Shown here piece after piece: positions 27,595 through 35,762 of a stretch of DNA of 64,000 nucleotides; within the stretch, counting starts at the first letter, position 1; each line of letters opens with the position of its first letter. The stretch spans positions 1 through 64,000 of the forward strand of contig JAHBTJ010000021.1 of NCBI GenBank assembly GCA_019638595.1, read 5' to 3'. Under the pieces are notes generated by a model. That model saw nothing but the letters and a program-made list of their open reading frames with translations, had not been told where the DNA came from and ran no database searches. A program made the position numbers and the translations under genes. The stretch is from Chitinophagaceae bacterium. GTDB lineage: Bacteria; Bacteroidota; Bacteroidia; Chitinophagales; Chitinophagaceae.

Positions 27595-27948
27595 CTACGG
27601 ATCGGCAGAAACAAAGGCTATTCCCAGCCCTATTATTTCGCTCTGCGATAATGAAGGAAGCCTTCCGGTAGCAAGTAGCTTCTTCATTGCCAGGTTACCC
27701 GTTTTTATCGCATCTTCCTTCGACTGAAAAGCCTGGTTGCCCGGTATGGAAGGAATGGTTTCCTGGTGAATATAAATTTTTTTGTCTACTGTAATATCAT
27801 ATCCCCAGCCGTTGTTTGCTTTAAAAGGTATTACCGCTACCGGTAGCTTTTCCTGTCCTGCGTAATATTTCCATATATATCTACTGCCCGCTGTACCAAC
27901 AGCGAGCAGTAAGATAATAACGAAGAATTTTCTTTTACTGATCTTCAT
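27595..27948 (-). CDS. DUF4907 domain protein
   Basis: 117 residues from the ATG at 27948; the longer open frame overlaps the upstream gene far too much and lacks a signal. The chosen start gives a membrane anchor or signal (KFFVIILLLAVGTAGSRY) followed by the DUF4907 core: NNGWGYDITVDKKIYIHQ, IPSIPGNQAF, SKEDAIKTGNLAMKKL. Function is unknown. The start overlaps the stop of the kelch lipoprotein gene by 14 bp, so the two are almost surely co-translated. Confidence 0.8.
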   Translation of the reverse strand: MKISKRKFFVIILLLAVGTAGSRYIWKYYAGQEKLPVAVIPFKANNGWGYDITVDKKIYIHQETIPSIPGNQAFQSKEDAIKTGNLAMKKLLATGRLPSLSQSEIIGLGIAFVSADP

Positions 27949-28981
27949 ATTCGTTGTATGCCTGGTCGGGGAAAAATTCCCGGATGTCTTCCAGCGCCTG
28001 CGTGCTGGTGCTGCTTGTAGTGCCCAGCAATACAAAACCCCTGTTGTTGAGTGAAAAAGCGCAGGCACCCGTTCTTCCTACTCCCTCAAAAGCAGTTTTG
28101 CTTTTCCAGGTATCCGTAGCAAAATCATATTCCCAGGTATCCTTATATACACTACCGCTTTGCCCGGTTGATATATATGCTTTGTTATTCATAACAAAAG
28201 CCACCGCCTTGCTTCTTACAATATTGTAATCATCGTCATAGCTGTCATCGCTCACGTTGCTGATTTTTCTAAGCTGTGTCCAGGCCTGCCCTTCCGGTTT
28301 CGTGGGATCGAACACATTAAAATCGTTGATAGATGAGGTTGAATTATTAGATTGTCCGGTAACTATGTAGGCTTTATTATCGTATACAAAAGCCACCGCC
28401 CCGCTTCTTTTTTCACCGCTCATGCTCACCCTTTGCGTCCAGGCGCCATTTGCTCCTGTTGTTGGGTCAAACTCCCATATATCCTTTAAATAATTACCAT
28501 CGTAGCCGGTAGTAATATACCCTTTGCCCGCAATGCTAAAACCAACCGCGCTGTAACGGGCAGATCCGCCAAAATCTGCCTTCTGCGTCCAGGTATCCGC
28601 TTCCGTATCATATTCCCAAAAATCGTTAAGCTTGTTATACCCGTCCGATCCTGTTCCAATATATCCTTTAGCGCCTATTGCAAAGCCTGTAGCTGCATGG
28701 CGCGCAGTGCCGGGAAATTCGGCTTTCTGCTGCCAGAAATTATACTCGGCATCGTATTGCCACAAATCTTTAAGTCTTTTAGTACCATCGTATCCTGTTA
28801 CCACATATCCTCTGTTACCAATTGAAAAAGATACCGCTTCGCTTCTTCCGTATCCTTCAAAAGAAGAACGGAGTATCCAGTTCCCTTCTGTTGTGTCTTC
28901 GGTATCTGAACTTTTTGTGCAGGAAGTAATGGTCAAGGCACTCATACCCGTTAGCCAGATCAATAACGTTTTCGCTTTCAT
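27935..28981 (-). CDS. Kelch-repeat beta-propeller lipoprotein
   Basis: 348 residues with a lipobox ending at Cys21 (ALTITSC). Six repeats of about 50 residues follow, each with a GY-V/I-TG-DG/SG turn and a W-x-x-K strand, for example GYVVTGYDGTKRLKDLWQYD, which makes a six-bladed kelch propeller. Such surface propellers bind protein or carbohydrate; no catalytic copper ligands of galactose oxidase are visible. It forms a two-gene unit with the DUF4907 gene. A 226-bp gap upstream separates it from the fructose-bisphosphatase gene. Confidence 0.85.
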   Translation of the reverse strand: MKAKTLLIWLTGMSALTITSCTKSSDTEDTTEGNWILRSSFEGYGRSEAVSFSIGNRGYVVTGYDGTKRLKDLWQYDAEYNFWQQKAEFPGTARHAATGFAIGAKGYIGTGSDGYNKLNDFWEYDTEADTWTQKADFGGSARYSAVGFSIAGKGYITTGYDGNYLKDIWEFDPTTGANGAWTQRVSMSGEKRSGAVAFVYDNKAYIVTGQSNNSTSSINDFNVFDPTKPEGQAWTQLRKISNVSDDSYDDDYNIVRSKAVAFVMNNKAYISTGQSGSVYKDTWEYDFATDTWKSKTAFEGVGRTGACAFSLNNRGFVLLGTTSSTSTQALEDIREFFPDQAYNEYEDQ

Positions 28982-29207
28982 TCAGTGTAATTTTTGTTTT
29001 GATGGTTGAAGAAATCCTGCTGAAGACTATGCAGTTACCTGCAAACGCTCATCACGCCGGCTTCACACTTAAAAATTTGCAGCTAAACTATCTGAAAGCA
29101 AAACGGTAAAATCGTTAAAATGGAAATGCATCTCTAATTTGTAGATGAACGAACAGAATTCACATACCAATATGGAACGTACTGTAAGGAAACGGGACAA
29201 TTTACTT

Positions 29208-30215
29208 CTATTCAAGGAATTGTTTCAGCTCATACATCATATCGCTGGAACCAATGAACAGGGGGCTGCGCTGGTGAATGTGTTTTGGCTGAATGTCGAG
29301 AATACGTTGTTTGCCATTGGTGGCTTTTCCCCCGGCTACTTCGGTAATGAACGACATGGGATTACATTCATAACACAAGCGCAGTTTACCTTCGGGCTTG
29401 CCGGTTACCACGGGATAAAAAAAGATACCTCCCTTTAATAAATTACGGTGTATATCCGCCACCATACAGCCATAGTAGCGGTTAGACAAAGGACCGAATT
29501 TATTACCGGTGGTGGATATACAGAAATCAACATATTTCTTCAGCTTTTCGTCCACCTGGTTGTAATACCTGTTATCGAAAGAGTAGAAGCTTCCGCGTTC
29601 AGGCATCCGCAAATCGGGATGACTCAGGTAAAATTCACCGATAGCGGTATCGAGTGTAAACCCATTTACGCCGCGCCGGGTTGCATATACCAATATGGTA
29701 GATGAGCCGTATATAACATAACCGGCAGCTACCTGCCGCATGCCGGGCTGCAGGAAATCTTCGCGTGTTGCCGGTTGCCCCAACGGAGACAACCTGCGGT
29801 ATACGCTGAAAATACTTCCTATCGAAATATTGATATCAATATTGCCCGATCCGTCAATAGGATCCATCAGCAATACATATTTTGACTGGTTGCTTTTAAC
29901 ATCGTCAAATATCACCATGTCCTCATTTTCTTCAGACACTATGCCCGCGCAATTAATGCCTGAACGCAATACATTTATAAAAACATTGTTGGCATATTCA
30001 TCCAGCTTCTGCACTTCCTCGCCCTGCACATTCACATTGCCGGATGTTCCAAGTATCCCGGCAATACCCGCCCTGTTCACTTCAATGTTTACCTGTTTCG
30101 CAGCAAGCCCTATACCGCGCAGCAAACCGGATAATTCACCGGTGGCATGAGGAAAAAGCCGTAACTGCTGGATCGTAAATTCGTCCAATGTAACAAGATC
30201 GTGATACCGCGACAT
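29208..30215 (-). CDS. fbp: Class I fructose-1,6-bisphosphatase
   Basis: 335 residues. The metal and phosphate binding signature MDPIDGSGNIDINISIG begins at about residue 117, with Asp118 and Asp121 as ligands; SEENED earlier supplies glutamates. The usual DPLDGSSN has Gly in place of the second Ser. It hydrolyses fructose 1,6-bisphosphate to fructose 6-phosphate in gluconeogenesis, in the cytoplasm. It is a housekeeping gene set among accessory loci. No operon partner is evident. Confidence 0.95.
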   Translation of the reverse strand: MSRYHDLVTLDEFTIQQLRLFPHATGELSGLLRGIGLAAKQVNIEVNRAGIAGILGTSGNVNVQGEEVQKLDEYANNVFINVLRSGINCAGIVSEENEDMVIFDDVKSNQSKYVLLMDPIDGSGNIDINISIGSIFSVYRRLSPLGQPATREDFLQPGMRQVAAGYVIYGSSTILVYATRRGVNGFTLDTAIGEFYLSHPDLRMPERGSFYSFDNRYYNQVDEKLKKYVDFCISTTGNKFGPLSNRYYGCMVADIHRNLLKGGIFFYPVVTGKPEGKLRLCYECNPMSFITEVAGGKATNGKQRILDIQPKHIHQRSPLFIGSSDMMYELKQFLE

Positions 30216-30346
30216 AGTAATGTATTCTACTTTATATTGTAATAATAACCGCCGATCCTTACCGGGCAGGCAGGCTAAAATACCAACTCTTATCGTAAAT
30301 ACTGTCCTGTATCAGCCCGTACAGTATCACGCATGGCGCACCGGCG

Positions 30347-31609
30347 TTATTTCCTGAAAAACCGGTCGGCAAACCGAATGTACTGCTGCCAGTCGTACAA
30401 CCGCATAGCATGTTCTCCCTGGCGCATATGATAGCCTATGTTCCCTTCTCCAACCGGTGTATTTATACCCGGCGGGGTAACGGATGTAAGCCCTTTTACA
30501 CCATACAGGTTATATACAGGAGTAGCATAATACCCCGACAGGTATTCTCCTGCGGGATCGGCCCATTGATCTTCCGAAGCGCTGGCAATGTATACGGGGC
30601 GCGGCGCTATCAATGCGATCAGCTCATGAAAGTCAACCGGCAGTTCCTCTTCCCTGTTGTTGTATTTTTTAAAATTGCCGCTGAACCAATGAGGGAAGGC
30701 CTTATTCATTACCTCAATGGTTTCCCCGTATTTCCTGCGCGTGACGGCCGCCCCGCCTTCGCCGGAGTTGTTGGAAATTACGATGGCAAACCTTTTGTCC
30801 TGCGCGCCTGCCCAAAGTGCGGTTTTGCCTAACCGTGAGTGCCCTATTACAGCCACTTTTTTAGCATCCACCGTCTTTTCTGTTTCAAGATAATCCAAAG
30901 CGCGGCTCAGCCCCCATGCCCAAACACCAATAGCGCCCCACTGATCATCGGCAGGTGCTGTTTGCCCTGTATCATAAAACAAAGGAGCGATCCCGGCGTT
31001 CACACTGGCAGCACTGTCCGGTTGTAAGTCGCCATAATATATGGTTGCCAGCCCGTAGCCTGCAGCCAGTATCTTTTCTACCTCCCAATCGTAGCTTTGT
31101 ACACCGCGGGAAGCTTCCGTTGCATAATGATCTATGTAAGCCGGCGCATTCGCATACCTGAACCATCGCCGGGAAATAAGAATGCCCGTATCGGCATGTA
31201 TGGACTGGTTACCGCCAAAATTCAACCCTAAAAACACAGGCACAGGCTTACCTGCATTATTAGGCAGGTATAACAAAATGTCCATGTAGTATTTTTCATC
31301 TGCCGAAAAATATGCCCGTACCTGTTTGCGGGTAGCCGTTCCGTTGAGTGCCGAGGCATTAACGGAAGTGATTGCAAATTTTAAAGGGATCTTTTTACCG
31401 GGTGTTTTGCCCTGCACATTGTCTTCAAACAATTTCAGTATTTCGGGCCTGCGTATTTTTTCCCACTCTTTAACAGAAGCTGTTTTTTTACCGGATTGAC
31501 TTACCAAAACATCAGGGAGTGTATAAGAAGTATCAGCGGGCTTGTTTTGCGACCGGGCAGATAATGCACTGCATACTATTATTAATAATACCGCAATGGA
31601 CTTATTCAT
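30347..31609 (-). CDS. CE15-like glucuronoyl esterase / alpha-beta hydrolase
   Basis: 420 residues from the ATG at 31609, which begins a signal peptide (MNKSIAVLLIIVCSALSARS); an ATG seven codons upstream is less good. The alpha/beta hydrolase domain has the nucleophile block GHSRLGKTA with Ser258, matching the G-x-S-R-x-G of CE15 4-O-methyl-glucuronoyl methylesterases, and a catalytic His400 in QGEHAM. PVFLGLNFGGN resembles the oxyanion region. CE15 enzymes split esters between lignin alcohols and glucuronoxylan. It is not next to a SusCD pair, and is preceded by the non-coding hairpin block. Confidence 0.85.
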   Translation of the reverse strand: MNKSIAVLLIIVCSALSARSQNKPADTSYTLPDVLVSQSGKKTASVKEWEKIRRPEILKLFEDNVQGKTPGKKIPLKFAITSVNASALNGTATRKQVRAYFSADEKYYMDILLYLPNNAGKPVPVFLGLNFGGNQSIHADTGILISRRWFRYANAPAYIDHYATEASRGVQSYDWEVEKILAAGYGLATIYYGDLQPDSAASVNAGIAPLFYDTGQTAPADDQWGAIGVWAWGLSRALDYLETEKTVDAKKVAVIGHSRLGKTALWAGAQDKRFAIVISNNSGEGGAAVTRRKYGETIEVMNKAFPHWFSGNFKKYNNREEELPVDFHELIALIAPRPVYIASASEDQWADPAGEYLSGYYATPVYNLYGVKGLTSVTPPGINTPVGEGNIGYHMRQGEHAMRLYDWQQYIRFADRFFRK

Positions 31610-31745
31610 TAAAGCAATTTTAGCTAACATATTTTGTGTCAGATTCGGAAGTTCATTAATACGAGATTCCGAAAATAAACAATATCAGCCATCCATTTCT
31701 CTAAAGCAGATGGTTCATTTGTCCCATCGGGCAACTTAAGCCGTG

Positions 31746-31896
31746 GGCCATAAGTGTTCGAAACGCTATTTTGAAGGCTGCCATATCCACAATTTTATAG
31801 CGTCATAGACGCGAAAGTTTGGTGGCAATTATAAAATAACGCATTGACAAAGCTCCGTAGGAGCGGCATTTTCGCAGGTTTCGAACGTTTATGGCC
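31746..31896. repeat. 151-bp inverted repeat with 19-bp ends
   Basis: The left end GGCCATAAGTGTTCGAAAC (31746-31764) and right end GTTTCGAACGTTTATGGCC (31878-31896) are reverse complements at 17 of 19 positions. The element contains two of the 5+3+5 hairpins (31800-31812 and 31852-31864). It resembles a small non-autonomous mobile element. Confidence 0.6.
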
Positions 31897-32370
31897 GTGG
31901 GCCTGAACCGTGCCCACAACAGGCAGGTTTGAATATCCATTTTCGGGTTAGCAAAGGGGCGATAGTCCTTCCATCAGGATGGAATATTTTTCTGTATTTC
32001 ACAGATCACTTTACATTAAGGGTAGCCCTGACGGGGCAAAATAAAACGTCCGGCATTTCTTCTACAAGCAGGTAGCCGCTATGCGGCATGTTTCAGGTGT
32101 GTCCCAAGCGAATGAAATACTTTTCTGTGCCATCGGCACAACCCGTTTGTAGACAAAGAGGCTATTTTTCAATGATGCGCCATAGGCGCTACCCCTGATT
32201 GTATAAAGAAGACCACACCCGGAGCATCCATTTAGGGTCTTTAAATCAGCAATCCTGGCTCTAAACCCTGCTTAACATGTAACATGTATATTCCTTAACT
32301 AAATGATATTACCTTTTCGCGGCATTTTACGGCTCCTGTTCCTTAAGTTGACGCCTATATCCCGAGGGAT
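31800..32370. repeat. Array of short hairpins with unlike stems, about 50 bp apart
   Basis: Stem-loops at 31800-31812 (GCGTC-ATA-GACGC), 31852-31864 (GCTCC-GTA-GGAGC), 31893-31903 (GGCC-GTG-GGCC), 31969-31984 (TTCCATC-AG-GATGGAA), 32025-32037 (GCCCT-GAC-GGGGC, one T-G), 32075-32087 (GCCGC-TAT-GCGGC), 32127-32139 (GTGCC-ATC-GGCAC), 32177-32189 (GCGCC-ATA-GGCGC) and 32359-32370 (ATCCC-GA-GGGAT). The stems differ in sequence but remain paired. Between 32.02 and 32.19 kb the spacing is 50-52 bp. Flanks recur, such as GGTAG before and CTACAA near the stems. Confidence 0.75.
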
Positions 32371-32519
32371 GAATGAGCATACATCAGTTTAGATGCGTTT
32401 GCCCTGGCACCAATCACCTCTCTCCCGGTGCTGATCAAAGAAGCAAATCCGTCAAAAGGATCACAGGATGGGCGTTGAGACCGCTTCTCCGCCAGGCAAA
32501 AACATACCCGGTAAAATTA

Positions 32520-33653
32520 TCACCGGATCAGCAGCGCACTTACCACCTGCGCATACCAGCGGGCAAGATAGTCGTTGGGATGATTGACATTATTACCGGT
32601 CATATCCTGGTAGGCTTTATGACGCAGCAGCTCTTCATGAACAGCGGTCATATCAGCTATTGCAATGCCGGCGCCTTCCAGGTTAAGGAGGGGCTGCTGA
32701 TACGCTTTCTGTATCTGGCTTTGAATGGCATCAGGATTAGCAAGCATGGTAGTAATAAGAATAAATTCACACGCAGGGGCAGACGCTTTCACAGCCTGCA
32801 TCATACCTTTTATCTGTTCAGCAAATAAAGCCGGTTCCACCTTAAATGTACCATCATTCATACCGAACCCGATCACCACCAGGTCGGGATTTTCAGGCCC
32901 CAGGAGTGCCGCAGCATTTTCCTGCCCCCAATTGGCCAGCATTCCTCCCTTCGACCTGTTCTTAAACTGAACAGAGCTGCCATAGTGATCACTTAAATTA
33001 CGTACGATCATCTCGGGCCAGGTAGGCAAAAAAGGCGGTTGATGAAGCGTAATGCTTGAGTTAGCGCCCGCCTCAATGCTATTTCCATAAAATACAATAT
33101 TCAGCGGCTCTCCTGCTTTTAATTTAGCCAGCGTTCGCGGTAACTGCTTTTCGGCATATACAGGAACTTTTCCCTGCCAGGCTTCTTTCTTTTTCTTTAT
33201 ATAGGTAACAGCCAACTGGCGCGACTGGAGTAAGCCGCCTTCACTAAAGAGTATATAGTTACCCGGTTTGCTGCTTTCCATAGAAACCCCGGCTTTTTTT
33301 TCTTTAAAGAACAATTCATCACCCGTAAAATAAGGAATGGCAGAGGCAGCGGTAAGCACGATCTTCCCGTTCCTGTATTTCCAGTCCCTTCCTTTTATAT
33401 ATTCTTTTTGTAAGTGAGCATCCCGCACAGACAGGATTTTCTTTGCTTTGAACAACAACCCGGCTTCGGCATTCTTACTGCCGGTTTTTATGGGCTGAAG
33501 CGCTTCACTATAAATCGTATCCGCCTTCCAGAAGGGTTGCAAAAAATGATGCATGTTCACATACGTTTCCCAGGAAGGATGATCATTTTGAGCTAATGAC
33601 AATTGCGGACTTATCCATATCATTAGTCCAACGGCAGCTATTATTCTATACAT
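32520..33653 (-). CDS. SGNH/GDSL-family hydrolase (PUL-B)
   Basis: 377 residues from the ATG at 33653, which begins a signal peptide (MYRIIAAVGLMIWISPQLSLAQ). An N-terminal domain of about 170 residues, probably beta-sandwich, precedes the SGNH domain. Block I is YGNSIEAG with Ser192 as likely nucleophile and Asn in place of the usual Asp of GDS. GFGMND is block III. Block V is NVNHPND with His358, but the usual D-x-x-H aspartate is Asn355. Such two-domain enzymes (CE2/CE20-like arrangement) remove acetyl groups from glycans. It is the last gene of PUL-B. Confidence 0.8.
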   Translation of the reverse strand: MYRIIAAVGLMIWISPQLSLAQNDHPSWETYVNMHHFLQPFWKADTIYSEALQPIKTGSKNAEAGLLFKAKKILSVRDAHLQKEYIKGRDWKYRNGKIVLTAASAIPYFTGDELFFKEKKAGVSMESSKPGNYILFSEGGLLQSRQLAVTYIKKKKEAWQGKVPVYAEKQLPRTLAKLKAGEPLNIVFYGNSIEAGANSSITLHQPPFLPTWPEMIVRNLSDHYGSSVQFKNRSKGGMLANWGQENAAALLGPENPDLVVIGFGMNDGTFKVEPALFAEQIKGMMQAVKASAPACEFILITTMLANPDAIQSQIQKAYQQPLLNLEGAGIAIADMTAVHEELLRHKAYQDMTGNNVNHPNDYLARWYAQVVSALLIR

Positions 33654-33702
33654 GGTATGAATGAAATTATAAAACAAATTACAAGCCTTCTGCTTTTTTC
33701 CG

Positions 33703-34677
33703 TTACTTTTTTGCAGGCAAATACTTCAGATCGAAACCTTTGAATTCAAATCCCGCATCAAAAGTTCCCGGTACCTCCCAGCCAAGGTTCATACCGCCTA
33801 TACGGATATCATCTATGTAAGCGCCTTTTAAATATCCCCGCTCTTTCGCAATATCAAACGCCTTTACCATTAATGGCTTCAGGTTTTTCTCAATCTTTAT
33901 CCAGTTGCCATCGTGAAAGCTGCCCTGCATATAATCGGTAGTACCAATACTGTATATGAACATCCCCGTAGCATCGTCTTTCCCTATGTCCTTCGCTGCA
34001 TATACCTGCTGCTGGCGGTTACGGTAGTCGTAAAAGGGTACGCCAAACCATACCAGCTCGCCATAGCTGGGCGATTGCGGATTGAGATTTTGAAGGGTGA
34101 TGAATAACTGGAACTGCGCGGTATGCAGTCCCGCATCAAAGCTTCCGGAAGGCATTTTAGAAACACAATCCACCAGGCGTCCTTCAAAATTCAGTATCAG
34201 TTCGTCTATATATTTAAGAAAGGGCTTTGTTACAAACTCCTGCTCAATCAATAAATGCGGCCAGTCTTCCCCGCTTTTACGGGGGTGGTCATATTCTGCC
34301 GAGGCCTTCACATCCATACGTACTTTCGTTGTATTACCCTCATGAACAAATGAGATCAGCTTACCCTTGTTCTCATACCACTTAACCCCGTCTTTTTCTA
34401 CCATATCGCTTTGATGCAATAAATATTTACTGGCCCATTCAGCCAGTTGCCAGGTAGGTTTATCGCTCTTTTTACCAAAAGGATATAACACTTCGCCTGC
34501 TGAAGGCGTCCCGCTCACATCACCTTTTAAATAAAGGCCGGCTTCAAAATTATTATCTCCCAATAACGCAACCGGCGTCACTACAGGGTCACCTGTACCG
34601 GAAGTAGTTGAATTTATTTTTTTACAGCAGGCTGCCAGCATTATACAACTGGCAAGTATAGAAACAAAGGATTTCAT
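33703..34677 (-). CDS. Uncharacterised surface lipoprotein (PUL-B)
   Basis: 324 residues, lipobox ending at Cys17 (IMLAACC). I do not recognise a family. The mature part from about residue 42 (DNNFEAGLYLKGD) is beta-rich with many aromatic residues (EWASKYLLHQSD, FGVPFYDYRNRQQ, MQGSFHDGNWIKIE) and looks like a concanavalin-type jelly roll; YIDDIRIGGMNLGWEVPGTFDAGFEF near the end is a typical final-strand pattern. It may bind or cleave the PUL-B glycan. Its last codons (PAKK and stop) lie inside a GTTACTTTTTT-type dispersed repeat half, so the C-terminus may have been altered by that repeat. A strong hairpin stands 20 bp before its ATG. Confidence 0.65.
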   Translation of the reverse strand: MKSFVSILASCIMLAACCKKINSTTSGTGDPVVTPVALLGDNNFEAGLYLKGDVSGTPSAGEVLYPFGKKSDKPTWQLAEWASKYLLHQSDMVEKDGVKWYENKGKLISFVHEGNTTKVRMDVKASAEYDHPRKSGEDWPHLLIEQEFVTKPFLKYIDELILNFEGRLVDCVSKMPSGSFDAGLHTAQFQLFITLQNLNPQSPSYGELVWFGVPFYDYRNRQQQVYAAKDIGKDDATGMFIYSIGTTDYMQGSFHDGNWIKIEKNLKPLMVKAFDIAKERGYLKGAYIDDIRIGGMNLGWEVPGTFDAGFEFKGFDLKYLPAKK

Positions 34678-34696
34678 ACCGATATTTTAAAATAGT

Positions 34697-34727
34697 AACA
34701 ACGCCTGCAGGTGAAGCAGGCGTTGTT
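34697..34727 (-). terminator. 12-bp stem hairpin between two PUL-B lipoprotein genes
   Basis: AACAACGCCTGC (34697-34708) and GCAGGCGTTGTT (34716-34727) are exact reverse complements around a 7-nt loop. On the minus strand it follows the TIG lipoprotein gene by 17 bp and precedes the next ATG by 20 bp. Only a weak T-rich run (ACTATTTTAAAA) follows, so it may attenuate or protect mRNA rather than fully stop transcription. Confidence 0.6.
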
Positions 34728-34743
34728 GATGTTTATAAAAAAG

Positions 34744-35712
34744 TTACTGTAGTTCAAGCGAAAAATTATCAAAATAAATATTGGTGGGATTGGCAAGCCC
34801 AAAATAATACAAGCCCGGTACGCCGCCCATATAAGGGGTGGGATCTGTAAAGCTGCGATCCATAATGATACCATTACTATCAGGGTCTGTAATTTTAATA
34901 GAAAATTTCCCCGCAGCAGAAGATATAATTTCCACGTGGTACTTTTTATCATCATTAAGCCCTTCAAAATTTTCAATCATCATAATGGCAGCCCAGTCTC
35001 CCAATCCGCTAACTCCCGTTTTCAGCAACTGCACCATCTTACCCGAAGTTCTTAACAGGTAAAATCTTTTATTATCTTCCTGCGCATTGAATATTATGCC
35101 ACCAAATGAGCCGCCTCCGGAAACCGTTATATCTGCACCAAGTTTAAAGTAATTATCATTCCCGGCTTTCATATCCACTTCCGGCGCACGATATAACATG
35201 TAACTCTCCAGTCCGCCAACATGTGTAGCCAACCGGTTGCCCTCCAAAGCAAATTTTCCCGTCACAATTTCCCAGTCTTCGCCAATGGGATTGGGCACAA
35301 CGGACTGATCAACCAAATCTATATCCGCGCGATCAAAATCGTCCCGGAACTTTTTTATCTTGACCAGGTTGAGACTTTTCTTGTTGGAGATCTTTCCGTT
35401 GCTTCTCACTGTTACGCCGGCAGATTTTACAGTCAGGTCAGGAACAATTACGGTAATGGCTGTATCACTCACCAACTCCGCGGTAACCACAGTCTGATTA
35501 AATTTGATAATATTTTTTTCGGGGTCTGTAGAAAAATTCAATCCTTTAATTATCAGCAGATCCCCGGGGGCAGCATTTTCAGGAATAAATGCCAGTATTC
35601 TTGGAATCGGAGCATTGTTAACCGGCAGGCTATTATCCTCTTTATTACAGGCGCCCACACCTGCAATCACAACCGACAGCAATGCAATGATTATATAATT
35701 TTTGATAGACAT
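34744..35712 (-). CDS. TIG-domain and jelly-roll surface glycan-binding lipoprotein (PUL-B)
   Basis: 322 residues from the ATG at 35712 (an ATG five codons earlier is also possible). The lipobox ends at Cys22 (AGVGAC). Residues about 35-115 form an IPT/TIG immunoglobulin-like domain (PRILAFIPENAAPGDLLIIKGLNF). The remainder is a LamG-like jelly roll (FRDDFDRADIDL, GGIIFNAQEDNKRFYLLR, LYYFGLANPTNIYFDNFSLEL). Its place right after SusD is that of a SusE/F-type surface glycan-binding protein. TIG plus carbohydrate-binding domains is a known plan for such proteins. Specificity cannot be told. Confidence 0.8.
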   Translation of the reverse strand: MSIKNYIIIALLSVVIAGVGACNKEDNSLPVNNAPIPRILAFIPENAAPGDLLIIKGLNFSTDPEKNIIKFNQTVVTAELVSDTAITVIVPDLTVKSAGVTVRSNGKISNKKSLNLVKIKKFRDDFDRADIDLVDQSVVPNPIGEDWEIVTGKFALEGNRLATHVGGLESYMLYRAPEVDMKAGNDNYFKLGADITVSGGGSFGGIIFNAQEDNKRFYLLRTSGKMVQLLKTGVSGLGDWAAIMMIENFEGLNDDKKYHVEIISSAAGKFSIKITDPDSNGIIMDRSFTDPTPYMGGVPGLYYFGLANPTNIYFDNFSLELQ

Positions 35713-35762
35713 ACATTTTTGTTTCAAAAAATGAACAATAAATAATAACCGCTATACGGTAT

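Larger units (their letters stand above)
31610..32519. other. 910-bp non-coding region rich in stem-loops
   Basis: No supported gene; a plus-strand open frame from 32373 runs mostly antisense to the SGNH gene and is rejected. The first 130 bp should hold the promoter of the CE15-like gene. From 31746 to about 32370 the DNA is a series of short perfect hairpins and one long inverted repeat, listed separately. The last 150 bp before the SGNH gene's stop show nothing I recognise. Confidence 0.7.

Noticed and set aside
31800-32370. CRISPR array
   Set aside because: The repeated units differ in sequence and share only pairing and short flanks. There is no constant repeat of 24-40 bp, and no cas genes are near.
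32373-32828. Plus-strand open frame of 151 codons
   Set aside because: Two thirds are antisense to the SGNH gene, the composition is odd and no family is recognised.
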